Shown here piece by piece: positions 7,812 through 17,882 of a stretch of DNA of 64,000 nucleotides. Source of the stretch: Dyadobacter alkalitolerans DSM 23607 (GTDB lineage Bacteria; Bacteroidota; Bacteroidia; Cytophagales; Spirosomataceae). Every line of letters begins with the position of its first letter. Position 1 is the first letter of the stretch. Under the pieces are notes generated by a model, which saw nothing but the letters and a program-made list of their open reading frames with translations, was not told where the DNA came from and did no database searches. The DNA is taken from contig NZ_AUAS01000013.1 in assembly GCF_000428845.1 (NCBI RefSeq), forward strand, positions 148,325 to 212,324. The letters are read 5' to 3'. The position numbers and the translations under genes were made by a program.

Positions 7812-9626
7812 TTACGCCATTTCCATTTTTCCGGAATTACGTTTACGATCGTTTTCTTCCAGATATATTTTACGCATACGCATGCTCTGTGGCGTAACTT
7901 CCAGATATTCATCCTTCTGGATATATTCCATCGATTCTTCAAGAGAGAAGTTGATTTTTGGAGCGATCCTCAAACCATCATCTGTTCCTGATGCACGCAT
8001 GTTTGTCAATTTCTTAGCTTCCTGCAAATTCACAACAATGTCATTCGGGCGGTTGTGCTCGCCAATCACCTGGCCACCATAGATTTCATCACCCGGCTCA
8101 ACGAAGAAACGTCCGCGATCCTGCAATTTATCAATGGTATATCCTGTTGCAGGACCCGTGTTTTTCGAGATAATCGATCCGCTGATACGTCCTGGAATTG
8201 GTCCACGGAATGTTCCGAATTCTTTGAAACGGTGCGTCATAACCGCTTCACCCTGTGTTGCAGTCAAAACGTTAGAACGCAGTCCGATCAAACCTCTTGA
8301 AGGAATCTCGAATTCAAGGTGTTGCAAATCTCCTTTTGGTTCCATGATCAACAACTCACCTTTACGCTGTGTTGCCAGTTCGATCACTTTTCCAGCAGTT
8401 GCTTCCGGCACGTCCACAACCAATGTTTCGATTGGTTCAAGGCGCTCGCCCTTTTCGTCTTCTTTAAAAAGAACCTGAGGCTGACCTAGTTGCAATTCAT
8501 AACCTTCACGACGCATTGTTTCGATCAATACAGACAAGTGAAGGATACCACGTCCGAAAACAAGGAATTTATCTTCTGTATCTGTTGCTTCAACGCGCAA
8601 TGCAAGGTTCTTTTCAGTTTCTTTCATCAAACGGTCACGAAGGTGGCGAGATGTTACAAACTTGCCTTCTTTACCGAAGAATGGAGAATTGTTGATTGTG
8701 AATAGCATGTTCATCGTAGGCTCATCCACAGCGATACGTGGAAGCGGCTCAGGATTTTCAGCGTCGGCAAGTGTATCGCCAATTTCAAAATCTTCAATTC
8801 CAGTCACTGCACAAATATCACCAGCCGTAACTTCGGAAACCTTCACACGACCAAGTCCTTCAAATATCTGCAATTCTTTAATTTTCACTTTCTTAAAAAC
8901 GCCGTCAGCTTTGCAAAGCATCATGTTAGCGCCTTCTTTCAACACACCACGCTTCACACGACCGATCGCGATACGGCCTACGAATGCGTTGTAGTCCAGA
9001 GAAGTGATTTGCATTTGCGCATTTCCTTCGTCAATAACCGGTGCAGGGATTGATTCGATAATGGTATCCAACAGGAATGTAATGTTATCCGTTGGTGTTT
9101 TCCAATCCGGGCCCATCCATCCTTGTTTCGACGAACCGTAAACGGTTACGAAATCAAGCTGATCCTCGGTAGCGCCCAGGTTGAACATCAGGTCAAATAC
9201 ATTTTCCTGAACTTCTTCCGGGCGGCAGTTTTCTTTATCTACTTTATTTACAACCACGATTGGTTTCAAGCCAAGGCCGATTGCCTTGCCTAATACGAAA
9301 CGTGTTTGCGGCATAGGGCCTTCGAATGCATCAACAAGCAACAAAACGCCATCCGACATTTTAAGTACGCGTTCCACTTCACCACCAAAGTCTGCGTGAC
9401 CTGGTGTATCAATTACATTGATTTTTACGTCTTTGTAACGCACCGATACGTTCTTAGAAGTGATGGTGATACCACGCTCCCTTTCAAGATCATTATTATC
9501 AAGGATTAGGTCATCAAACTCCTGGTTATCGCGAAATAACTTTGAAGCGTGAATGATTTTGTCAACCAATGTAGTTTTACCGTGGTCAACGTGCGCAATG
9601 ATTGCGATGTTACGAATGGCTTGCAT
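7812..9626 (-). CDS. typA: Translational GTPase TypA/BipA
   Basis: 604 residues, the usual TypA length. It opens with the G1 loop AHVDHGKTTL, followed by the effector region RERGITI, G3 DTPGHADFGGE and G4 NKVD, then EF-G-like domains and the TypA-specific C-terminus (SRGLIGLRSNVLTATQGEA and EEPSMEY-like segments). It is a ribosome-associated GTPase involved in ribosome assembly and stress or cold adaptation. I chose the ATG at 9626 (MQAIRNIAIIAH), since TypA proteins start just before the first G-domain strand; the frame opens five codons earlier. A single gene with its own promoter element and terminator. Confidence 0.96.
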   Translation of the reverse strand: MQAIRNIAIIAHVDHGKTTLVDKIIHASKLFRDNQEFDDLILDNNDLERERGITITSKNVSVRYKDVKINVIDTPGHADFGGEVERVLKMSDGVLLLVDAFEGPMPQTRFVLGKAIGLGLKPIVVVNKVDKENCRPEEVQENVFDLMFNLGATEDQLDFVTVYGSSKQGWMGPDWKTPTDNITFLLDTIIESIPAPVIDEGNAQMQITSLDYNAFVGRIAIGRVKRGVLKEGANMMLCKADGVFKKVKIKELQIFEGLGRVKVSEVTAGDICAVTGIEDFEIGDTLADAENPEPLPRIAVDEPTMNMLFTINNSPFFGKEGKFVTSRHLRDRLMKETEKNLALRVEATDTEDKFLVFGRGILHLSVLIETMRREGYELQLGQPQVLFKEDEKGERLEPIETLVVDVPEATAGKVIELATQRKGELLIMEPKGDLQHLEFEIPSRGLIGLRSNVLTATQGEAVMTHRFKEFGTFRGPIPGRISGSIISKNTGPATGYTIDKLQDRGRFFVEPGDEIYGGQVIGEHNRPNDIVVNLQEAKKLTNMRASGTDDGLRIAPKINFSLEESMEYIQKDEYLEVTPQSMRMRKIYLEENDRKRNSGKMEMA

Positions 9627-9727
9627 TGTTTTATAGATCAATTGTTTACGGTTTTTCTTTCGGCGGCTTAAAACCGGCAGTAAACCGTTTTGCTTTTAGT
9701 TTGACTGATTTTTTGTCAAATAGGGTG

Positions 9728-9735
9728 CAAATGTA
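9728..9735 (-). promoter_or_regulatory. -7 promoter element of typA
   Basis: TACATTTG on the minus strand matches TAnnTTTG and lies about 100 bp before the typA start. No TTG at normal -33 spacing is seen. Confidence 0.5.
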
Positions 9736-9896
9736 CGGACTTTTTCTGCTGAATAACAGTATTTTACAATTAATTTATTGTTACCTGCCGAAAAATGCGG
9801 TTTGTAATGAGAGAAGTGCAATAAAACAAGAAAAGAGACGCCGATAGCAGCGCCTCCTTTTACTTCAACACACCTAATGAAACACCTGCATTAGTC

Positions 9897-10283
9897 TTAT
9901 TTCCGTTTCAGAAATATTTTGTCAACCCCCCCACCGACATCCAGCACAATGGAGTCGCAGGTGTTGGTCAATGCTGGTAAAGAGTAATTTTTGATTCCTT
10001 TATCCTTGAACTTTCCTGTGATTTTTAGAGAATCTCCTTTGACAGTCCAGGTCAACGGAGATTCGTTTTTATGGCCAAAGAGCAATCCACCTGTATCGTC
10101 AAACTGACCGTTTTCAGAAAATGTGAGATCCTGTTTTATTTTAGGTGTAAGCTCAAAGTTGCCTGTCCAAGTTCCGATAATATTCTTGCCGAAAACAGGC
10201 GCCACACAAGGTTTCTCTTTGTCCTTCTCACAGGATGACGTTGCAACAACGACCATGCAAAATATAAGGATTCGCTTCAACAT
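9897..10283 (-). CDS. Small lipocalin-like lipoprotein
   Basis: 128 residues with a type II signal peptide (MLKRILIFCMVVVATSSC; lipid-modified Cys18). The mature part has the pattern IIGTWTGNFELTP, then LTFSENGQFDD, TWTVKGDSLKI and a C-terminal strand. This is the layout of lipocalin-like (DUF4923/DUF5004-type) Bacteroidota lipoproteins, in which a GTW motif starts a small beta-barrel. The function is unknown; the family assignment is by pattern only. Two Cys in the mature part (PCVAP and NTCDS) could form a disulfide. Confidence 0.75.
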   Translation of the reverse strand: MLKRILIFCMVVVATSSCEKDKEKPCVAPVFGKNIIGTWTGNFELTPKIKQDLTFSENGQFDDTGGLLFGHKNESPLTWTVKGDSLKITGKFKDKGIKNYSLPALTNTCDSIVLDVGGGVDKIFLKRK

Positions 10284-10403
10284 GATAATCTAGTTTACAA
10301 GTGTGGTATCGCTTATCTCATTTTAAAGAGCTTCATGAAAGGCCAGACTCGTTTCGTTATAATTTTAATCGAGTCTGACCAGTGTAAACATTAGTCTCCT
10401 TGA

Positions 10404-11501
10404 CTAGTTATTTACCACTATTTTATGAGTTGTTTCAGATCCGTTTGTATTGGTCAAACGCACCAGATAGACTCCATTCAACAATTTCTTAACATTAACA
10501 TTTGGTGAAGGTTTTCCGGAAGACTTATAGACAGCTTTGCCGTTGGGACCTACTATTTCCACTTTCTCAATTTTGCTCCAATCGGCCGCTTGGATAGTTA
10601 ACTCTTCCGATACAGGATTGGGATACATGTAAGTGGCAACGCCTTCAAACTTTACGGTACGAATTTGGCTATAAGCGCTTGTGCCGTCTTTATCGATCAT
10701 ATGCAGACGATAGAGGTTTTCACCTTGAATCGGATCAGAGTCAACCGCAGAATACTCAACTTTGGAATTGCTTTCACCCTTCGCACCTACAGTTTGAATA
10801 ACTTGCCATTGCTTGCCGTTTGAACTGCGCTGAACATCGAAGCGATCACTATTTGTCTCTGCCGTCGTAGCCCATGTCAAGTTAACCGCGGAGCCTTCCT
10901 TATTTAGGTCAAAAGATGTCAGCTTTACAGGCAAACTCTGGTCAACCGGAAAGGTTTGGAAAATTCTTCTTACAACTGACCCATCAAGATTAGCCCAAAA
11001 TGAAGTTTCTGCGCCCTGCATCTCACTGATATCAAAAGGACGAACTGTTATTGTATTAGAAGGAGGCACCGGGCCAGAGAAATTGATGGTAACAGTTCCC
11101 AGCATACATCCTGTAACGGCTGGAATATCACTCTGATCCTCATCCCGCAACAGGTTAATACTGAAACTATTTTTGTCAGCTACGACGTCTCCGGGTGCGG
11201 GGAAAGATACACCGCCTAGGGACGTATATGTGAAATTCCTTGCAATTGTGGCAGTGGTTATGGTTACGCCAACTGGTACATTAATGTCAGCACGAATGTT
11301 CATTCCTCGCCAGTTGCTTTCATCAGGGTTAGCTGTGTTGTAACCCTGACCTTGGAACGCCCAAAGGTCAAATTTGTATGTTAATCCATCCGCAGACATA
11401 GACGTATTTTGAAACTGAAGGTCGATAGTCTGTGCTCTTAACATATTTGCAAATAGAATGAATGCAAACAGCAAGATTGTTCTTTTAAAAGTCAAGTTCA
11501 T
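10404..11501 (-). CDS. Secreted protein with T9SS type A sorting domain
   Basis: 365 residues. A signal peptide ends near residue 23 (MLRAQ). Residues about 24-185 form a beta-rich domain, followed by SLPVKLTSFDLNKEG and a fibronectin-like domain (WATTAETNSDRFDVQRSSNGKQW). The C-terminus is a type A T9SS sorting signal: YMYPNPVSEELTIQ, NGVYLVRLTN and a final KIVVNN. It should be exported by the type IX system and attached to or released from the cell surface. It starts 24 bp after the stop of the dockerin-like protein, so the two form a pair. Its ligand is unknown. Confidence 0.88.
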   Translation of the reverse strand: MNLTFKRTILLFAFILFANMLRAQTIDLQFQNTSMSADGLTYKFDLWAFQGQGYNTANPDESNWRGMNIRADINVPVGVTITTATIARNFTYTSLGGVSFPAPGDVVADKNSFSINLLRDEDQSDIPAVTGCMLGTVTINFSGPVPPSNTITVRPFDISEMQGAETSFWANLDGSVVRRIFQTFPVDQSLPVKLTSFDLNKEGSAVNLTWATTAETNSDRFDVQRSSNGKQWQVIQTVGAKGESNSKVEYSAVDSDPIQGENLYRLHMIDKDGTSAYSQIRTVKFEGVATYMYPNPVSEELTIQAADWSKIEKVEIVGPNGKAVYKSSGKPSPNVNVKKLLNGVYLVRLTNTNGSETTHKIVVNN

Positions 11502-11525
11502 ATTGTAGATAGTTATAGGTTGTTA

Positions 11526-13694
11526 TTAATTGGATGAGAATTTGGTCATGCTTGAATAATACCCCGTCTTGAAGTTATTGTTGAAAATGGTTACATCAGC
11601 GCTATCAAGATACCCATCCATATTCAGGTCAGCCTTATGATAGGTTTTGTTTAAGCTTGCTTTAAAGCCATTTTTGAAAGAAGTCACATCGCCTGAGTCA
11701 ACGTAAAAGTCCGAATTAACATCAGCTGCAATCATGCACCATACGCCATTTTTCAGGATCATTTGCGGCTTGGGCACAACTTGGTAAGCTTTGGAAAGAT
11801 CCGCAGAGAAGTCATAACTAACGGTTCCAGCATTAAAAGACACGATGCCAAGTCCTAATACAGGCAAGTGGTTCCTATGCTTGATAGCAATCCGAGCACC
11901 TCCAAACTGGGGATTAAACTTCGGAGCAAAGCCATCCACGTCTACGACCGTTCCGTCTGCTCGGAGCAGGAGACTTTTAGATTCCAGGATTATCAACGGA
12001 TCTTGCATGCCGCGGATCTCCACTTTCACCCAGTCGACTATTTTTCCTACACTGGAAAGAGTGTTATTTATTTCTGGATAAACCACTCCGCCGCCGTAAG
12101 GATCCTGCGTAGGAAGCAATCCGAAACTCGAAGCGCCAGTTGGATAAACTTGCAGATCATTCCGCATTGTTGCCACGCCGTTTTCTTGCGTCGTTGCACC
12201 TTGGAGGAAGACTTTCAGGTTGAGCGAGACAGCTGCTACTGGACAGCTTTCAATGGTTACAGCGACATCGGAATCTTCACCCGTGCTGAAACAATCGTAT
12301 GCGGCATTATAAAAGAAGGCATAATAGACTCCTGATGCCGACTGCTGTGAAGGATTTGCAAGTGGCTGTCCACTGTGTGTGGGATTATCGAACCAGTAAA
12401 TTGTCTTTTGAGGACCACCGTTTAGCACTAAACTATTAAGGTTGACTGTTGAGGCAGGGCATTCATTCACTAAGACGGCACTAGATAGTTCAACCGCATC
12501 CGTTTTAAGGCATGGACTCTCGCAGGGTGTTATGCTTACGGTGACTTTTGCAGTGGATAAATCCGTAGAATAGCAATTATTTATTTCGTCATATAAGAAC
12601 GCATAATAAGATCCAGAAATAGAAATCAATTTTGGATCGACCGGTACGCCTAAATGGTTTGCATTGGTAAACCATCTAATACCTACGCCAGCAGCAAGAA
12701 CCTGTTTATTTACGAGGAACTCCAGATCCACACTATTAGACGGGCAGCTGTTAGCAACACTACTCCTTTTGAGTGAAACTTGTGTTTCAACATAATTCAC
12801 CTGTACTCCAGCGGTGGACGAGTTAGTATTATAGCAGTCATTTACCTCACTGTAGTAGAAAGCCATGTATTTACTTCCTGCAACTCCAGCCGCCTCTGAA
12901 TTGGCATCGGTCAAATGAGAGGCATAACCCTTTGGGAAAGACGTCCCGTACTGCCACACCAACTTGCCTCCGTCAGGAGTTGTACTAGTGACCACTGAGT
13001 TTAAATTTACTTTTCCGCAAGGAAATGGAGTAGTAAGAACTGTTTGTGACAACTGCACTTGGTTAGTTGGTAATATGCAATCAAGTGGGTAAGACGTTAT
13101 GTCAAAGTTTACATAACCTAAGTTATTATTGACAGCCGAGGCACTCACGCCTCCTGTTAAATGGAAGACTAATTCAGTAGCAGAAGCAGTAAAAGTGAAG
13201 GCTTCGTTAATCCAGACATTAGTATTGGACCCGAAAGTTGTCGTGCGGGATCCAACCGTAGTCACGAATGGGAATTCACCAGTTGTAGTAATTGTCATGG
13301 TTGCAGACTTTCCGTAACCGGAATTTGCTGTCCTGGATGACAAGACATTATAGCGAATTGTATAGGTTTTGCCTGGTTGAAAACCACTAATTTTTTTTTG
13401 TACTTTCGACTGGCTTATATTACTATTCTCAAGAGTCAAAATAGTATAGCTGTCCACGAAATCACCATATGGCATGGGGAGCTGTTTTGTCCCTAGCTGG
13501 CCCTGCCATGACAATTGTGGTTCTCCGGCTAATGCAAATATGTTCGACAAAGAAGGATTTCCAGATACTATGTCATAGCTGCCGGCACAAGAGGCGCAAA
13601 CAATTCCGCCTCTTGTATTTGGGAATTTTTGCGCATGCACACTCGCAATGCTCGCAATCAAAAATATCAGTTTGTAAAAAATTAATCGTTTCAT
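11526..13694 (-). CDS. Secreted multi-repeat protein with C-terminal dockerin-like repeats
   Basis: 722 residues with a signal peptide (cleaved after SVHA). An N-terminal beta-sandwich spans about residues 25-205. Three tandem repeats of about 90 residues each follow; each ends in a Y-Y/M-A-F-x-Y-x-x-x-x-D/N-C-Y/F-x-T motif (YMAFYYSEVNDCYNT, YYAFLYDEINNCYST, YYAFFYNAAYDCFST). The C-terminal third has VDWVKVEIRG and IAIKHRNHLPVLG, then two Ca-binding-loop repeats, DVNSDFYVDSGDVTSFKNGF and DLNMDGYLDSADVTIFNNNF, that resemble type I dockerin. No T9SS sorting domain is evident. The ATG is preceded by AGGAAG. Probably an extracellular adhesin or matrix protein; no ligand can be named. Confidence 0.78.
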   Translation of the reverse strand: MKRLIFYKLIFLIASIASVHAQKFPNTRGGIVCASCAGSYDIVSGNPSLSNIFALAGEPQLSWQGQLGTKQLPMPYGDFVDSYTILTLENSNISQSKVQKKISGFQPGKTYTIRYNVLSSRTANSGYGKSATMTITTTGEFPFVTTVGSRTTTFGSNTNVWINEAFTFTASATELVFHLTGGVSASAVNNNLGYVNFDITSYPLDCILPTNQVQLSQTVLTTPFPCGKVNLNSVVTSTTPDGGKLVWQYGTSFPKGYASHLTDANSEAAGVAGSKYMAFYYSEVNDCYNTNSSTAGVQVNYVETQVSLKRSSVANSCPSNSVDLEFLVNKQVLAAGVGIRWFTNANHLGVPVDPKLISISGSYYAFLYDEINNCYSTDLSTAKVTVSITPCESPCLKTDAVELSSAVLVNECPASTVNLNSLVLNGGPQKTIYWFDNPTHSGQPLANPSQQSASGVYYAFFYNAAYDCFSTGEDSDVAVTIESCPVAAVSLNLKVFLQGATTQENGVATMRNDLQVYPTGASSFGLLPTQDPYGGGVVYPEINNTLSSVGKIVDWVKVEIRGMQDPLIILESKSLLLRADGTVVDVDGFAPKFNPQFGGARIAIKHRNHLPVLGLGIVSFNAGTVSYDFSADLSKAYQVVPKPQMILKNGVWCMIAADVNSDFYVDSGDVTSFKNGFKASLNKTYHKADLNMDGYLDSADVTIFNNNFKTGYYSSMTKFSSN

Positions 13695-14275
13695 AATCTT
13701 CCTTTTTTAGTGTGTCAGGCTTGTAGCCTGGAGAAATTTTTTGTTATCATGTTATAAATTGATAGGGAGGGAAATGTTAGGCGTCTTGATCTGTTTGACG
13801 CGGTGCCGTTCTTTTGGGGCGAGCGTCGGGATGAGTTGGATTGTATTCATATGCGTATCGTCATATATGGAGTGATGGTTAAAGTGAAAAAATGTTAAGT
13901 CTGAATCCCGTGATTCGAATCGAGGCTTAAAATTGTGGGATGGAATTGGAGATTCTGAAATGCGTTGATTGTTGGGCGGGAATGGGTGAATTAACGGTAA
14001 TTTTTACGCTTTTCGCTTCTGAGCCGGGCATTAAGGGCTGATATTGTCTGAGTTAGCTTGTAGGATTACATCTAAGCTGATAGCAGCAATTACAAAGGCA
14101 ATGAATTAGAATTATTCAATGTCCAGAATTTTGTAAAGCGGCAATTTGAGCTGGAAAGGGCGATTTGGTGTGAGAATATGTCCTTTAAAGAACTTATCCT
14201 AACCGTTTAATAAACGGAAAATAGTTTTCCCGAGAAAAAAATGAACTTAGGTTTTATTCTGATTTAGGGACTGAA
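13695..14275. other. Intergenic region between divergent genes, no clear feature
   Basis: A 581-bp gap between the dockerin-like gene (minus) and the large sensor kinase (plus). I see no credible gene, RNA or convincing TAnnTTTG promoter. Small features are an imperfect hairpin near 13717-13732 in the leader of the minus-strand gene and a 10-bp palindrome GATTCGAATC near 13914. Short frames exist but have no recognisable product. Confidence 0.5.
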
Positions 14276-17200
14276 ATGCTATATAAGATCTGCCTGTTTT
14301 TATGTCTTTTACCTGGGTTGGTCAGCGGCCAGTTCATTTTTCAAAATTTGCGTACGAATGATGGGTTGAGCAGCAAGGTGATCAGGAGCCTTCATAAGGA
14401 TAGCGACGGTTTTCTTTGGATAGGGACGATAAAGGGATTGAATCGATTCGATGGTGCGGCCATAAGACAATATGGAAATGAGAATGGGTTGAAAGATTTA
14501 TATATCAATGGTATCCAGCCGCTGGGTCAGGATGAATTGATTATTGGGACAACACAGGGCATTAAGATTTTCAATCGGAAGGAAGGCGCATATGTAAGTG
14601 ATCCGCGTTTCGAGCAATTGAGCTCGATAGATATCTATAATATTTACCTCGACGGCTTTTCCCGCTTATGGTTTTTGACGCAATCAGGTATCTATATATA
14701 CATCAATGGGAACCTTGCAAAGCTGGAAAGTCAAGTGTCGGATGCGCGGATTCTGCAAGGTGTGAGATACGACCTTGCGACACTTGTCTGGGATCATGGC
14801 AGGGGTGGGTTTTGGATGGGTGGCCCGGAAACTTTTTTTATTGATCTCAGAAAAAAAACGATTTATCACAAATTAAATAACCCAAACAATGTACCCATTT
14901 TTGATGCAGCCGATGTTTTTGCGATTGGAGTTGATGCAGAATCCAACCTTTGGTATGGAAGTAACAAAACCAAATCCCTGAATTTTTGGAATCACAAAAC
15001 CAATAAGGTCATTTCGTATTCTGAGTTGGACGGCGAGCGAATTTATGAAGGATGTAATAGAATTTTCATAGATAAAAAAGGTCGTGTCTGGATTTCGACC
15101 TGGGCATTTGCAGCTTACGTAAAAGAATCCGGCGAGCCTATCAGGAAGATTCCGTATAGCCAAAACCGTAAGTATTCAATCGGGTATGGATTCTTCTGGG
15201 CGGCTATCGAAGACATGGAAGGAAATGTATGGCTCGGCACATTAAATGGAATCAGTAAAGTTCAGGCCAATGCTCCGGTTCAGGCGATTTACCAGTTGCC
15301 TAGCTTTAAGTATTTTTTGCACACAGGTTTTGCACATGCAAACTCAATAGTAGTTGATGGGAGTACCATAATGGCCGCCAAAGAGGATGGGATTGTCCGG
15401 TTTAATATGAAAACAAGACATTATCAGCGGTATATCTCCAACAATGGTCCTGATTTGGTTAAAAACAAATTTTTTATGTCTGTTAAGTCAAAAGGAGTTT
15501 GGTGGTTTGCAGGCCTGGATGGAATACATTTTCTGCGGCCTGGAAGCGAGAGGTTGGAACCATTGATTGCAGATGGAGTCAAATTCAAAGCAAAGACTTC
15601 AAATTTTATTTTTGCTGATCCGGTCGGTAATATCTGGTTTCAAATTCTTGATGATGCCCTGTACAGATATAATCCTTCAAAAGATGCCATCACTCGCTTC
15701 GACGGCAAGAGTGAGCGTTTTGGAGCGTTTCCGCTGGCTAACGCTTATAGTTTTCTGATACAACGCACTGGGAACATTCTATTTGCCAATAAATACGGCA
15801 TTTTGAAATTTGATACATTTAAGCAGCAGTTTTTTGAAGTTTATTTTAATAAGACGTATGGTTTTATGGTCAACCAAATGGTTGAGGATAAGCTGGGAAA
15901 CATTTGGTTGGCGGTTTGGGGGAGAGGTGTCCTTAAACTAGATGAAAATTATAATGTTACCGACAGTTTAAACACAGGAAATGGGCTCCCATATGACAAT
16001 CTGAATAACATTGCCATTGACCATCTGAACAATATATGGGTTTCGGGCATTGAAGGGCTTCTTTTCTTTAATCCGGAATCAAAGGCGCTTACAAAGGTAG
16101 ACGTAGATCTCGGGCAGAATCTTCAAGACTATTATAATGATTTGTTTGTGGCAAATAAAAGGATTTATGCTACAATGCTTGATCATGTTGTAGTCCTTGA
16201 TCCATCCAAATTCGCTGCCTTGAAAGTAAGGGAGCCGCCGCATATTACGTCGGTGAAAATTTTTGGCAAGGAAAAAGAGGATTTCATGAGAAACCCACAA
16301 TTAGACTTATCACACGATGAAGATTATCTCACATTTCAATTTGCATCGCTGGTGCACCGGGACGTCCCAACATTGCGATACAGTTATATGCTCGAGGGTT
16401 TTGATCAGACGTGGATCAATTCAGGCCGCTCCTTAGTAGGATCTTATAAAAATCTTCCCTGGGGAAAGTACAAGTTTAAGGTAAGGAGCACTGATGAACG
16501 GGGAAATTGGATGAGTGTTGAAAAGACATTAATCATTAACATTCGACCTCCGTGGTGGCGAGAATCGTGGTTCCTTGGAGCTGTGGCAATCTTGGTTTGC
16601 GCGCTGTTGATTAACTTATATAATGTTTATCTAAAAAGAAAGCGGAACCTCATGATGGATGCTAGCATTGACTACTTCGCCAATGCCGTTTACCCTGAAA
16701 ATTCTGTAAAAGAGATTTGCTGGGACATTGCCTACAACTGCGTATCCCATTTACATCTTCAAGACTGCGTGGTGTATCTGATGGATCATAAAAGGAATGT
16801 GCTCGTGCAGAAAGCCGCTTATACTTACAATAGCCCGAAGACGTCTGAACAGGACAGCCCAACAGAAATTCCGGTTGGCAAAGGCATCATTGGGACGGTT
16901 GCGGAGACAGGCAAGCACTTAGTCATAGGGAATACTTCCAGGGATCCGAGATATGTAGTGATCGAGCAAAGACGGTTTTCTGAGCTATCCGTTCCTATTC
17001 TGCATGATGGAAAAGTGATAGGTGTGGTGGATTCGGAGCATTATAAGAAGAACTATTTCAAAAGCGAGCATCTGAAAGCAATGTCAATTATTACATCTAT
17101 ATGTTCGGGCAAAATTGCGGAGGCAATCGCTCAAGCCGCAGCCAAAGAAAAGGAAATAGAGCTGCTTGAAATCAGTAAAGCACTCGCCGAGAGCCAGCTA

Positions 17201-17833
17201 ATGGCTTTGCGTGCACAAATGAACCCGCATTTTGTTTTCAATTGCCTGAATAGTATTCAGGAATGCATAGTTTCTGAGAAATTTAAAGAGGCTAGCAAAT
17301 ATCTGAACCTATTCGCCAAGCTATTTCGCAATCTGTTAAATAACTCCGGCAGAAGCTTGATAACTATTGACGAGGAACGGGATATCCTGGAATTTTATCT
17401 CCAACTGGAAGAAATGCGGTTTTCCAACAGCTTTTCGTATGAAATCCGTTTCGATGGAGAACTTGAAGATGAGGGAATTATGATTCCTTCCCTGCTGGTC
17501 CAGCCGTATGTGGAAAATGCGCTTTGGCATGGGCTAATGCACTCCGAATTGGAACGGAAGCTGCTGGTGGAATTCAAAAAGATCAACGAGGATATTTTTG
17601 AGTGTAGAATAGATGATAATGGAATTGGCCGGAAAAAATCCTTTGAATTAAGGGCCATCAACGAGAAAAACAGGTATCATGAGTCCAAAGGGCTTGGTAT
17701 TTCCAGCGACCGTCTGTCTGTGCTTAACCGGCAGGGACATCATGCGGAGGTTGAGTTTGTTGACAAGATGCACGATAATGGCGAGGCGGCAGGAACATTG
17801 GTGATCGTGAGGCTGTCCACTTACCTGAGATAA
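14276..17833 (+). CDS. Two-component propeller sensor histidine kinase with GAF domain (LytS-type)
   Basis: 1185 residues. A signal peptide (about 1-19) is followed by a periplasmic beta-propeller with repeats of the type LWIGT-x-GLNRFD, NVWLGT and NIWLAVWGRG (about 20-690), a Y_Y_Y domain (about 695-765) and one membrane helix (about 772-790). On the cytoplasmic side are a GAF domain (about 815-955), then a LytS-type kinase core with phospho-acceptor His in LRAQMNPHFVFNCLNSIQ, and a HATPase domain (PYVENALWHGLMH, DDNGIG). The combination allows sensing of both a periplasmic ligand and a cytoplasmic cue. No LytTR regulator follows; the next gene is a small membrane protein, so the partner is elsewhere. 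Confidence 0.93.
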   Translation: MLYKICLFLCLLPGLVSGQFIFQNLRTNDGLSSKVIRSLHKDSDGFLWIGTIKGLNRFDGAAIRQYGNENGLKDLYINGIQPLGQDELIIGTTQGIKIFNRKEGAYVSDPRFEQLSSIDIYNIYLDGFSRLWFLTQSGIYIYINGNLAKLESQVSDARILQGVRYDLATLVWDHGRGGFWMGGPETFFIDLRKKTIYHKLNNPNNVPIFDAADVFAIGVDAESNLWYGSNKTKSLNFWNHKTNKVISYSELDGERIYEGCNRIFIDKKGRVWISTWAFAAYVKESGEPIRKIPYSQNRKYSIGYGFFWAAIEDMEGNVWLGTLNGISKVQANAPVQAIYQLPSFKYFLHTGFAHANSIVVDGSTIMAAKEDGIVRFNMKTRHYQRYISNNGPDLVKNKFFMSVKSKGVWWFAGLDGIHFLRPGSERLEPLIADGVKFKAKTSNFIFADPVGNIWFQILDDALYRYNPSKDAITRFDGKSERFGAFPLANAYSFLIQRTGNILFANKYGILKFDTFKQQFFEVYFNKTYGFMVNQMVEDKLGNIWLAVWGRGVLKLDENYNVTDSLNTGNGLPYDNLNNIAIDHLNNIWVSGIEGLLFFNPESKALTKVDVDLGQNLQDYYNDLFVANKRIYATMLDHVVVLDPSKFAALKVREPPHITSVKIFGKEKEDFMRNPQLDLSHDEDYLTFQFASLVHRDVPTLRYSYMLEGFDQTWINSGRSLVGSYKNLPWGKYKFKVRSTDERGNWMSVEKTLIINIRPPWWRESWFLGAVAILVCALLINLYNVYLKRKRNLMMDASIDYFANAVYPENSVKEICWDIAYNCVSHLHLQDCVVYLMDHKRNVLVQKAAYTYNSPKTSEQDSPTEIPVGKGIIGTVAETGKHLVIGNTSRDPRYVVIEQRRFSELSVPILHDGKVIGVVDSEHYKKNYFKSEHLKAMSIITSICSGKIAEAIAQAAAKEKEIELLEISKALAESQLMALRAQMNPHFVFNCLNSIQECIVSEKFKEASKYLNLFAKLFRNLLNNSGRSLITIDEERDILEFYLQLEEMRFSNSFSYEIRFDGELEDEGIMIPSLLVQPYVENALWHGLMHSELERKLLVEFKKINEDIFECRIDDNGIGRKKSFELRAINEKNRYHESKGLGISSDRLSVLNRQGHHAEVEFVDKMHDNGEAAGTLVIVRLSTYLR

Positions 17834-17882
17834 AGAAAGGCGTACGGAATTCTTAATTTATTCATTTAATACACGCACAGTG

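Noticed and set aside
13733..14275. Short frames in the intergenic region before the sensor kinase
   Set aside because: Fewer than 40 codons, no start signal and no recognisable product.
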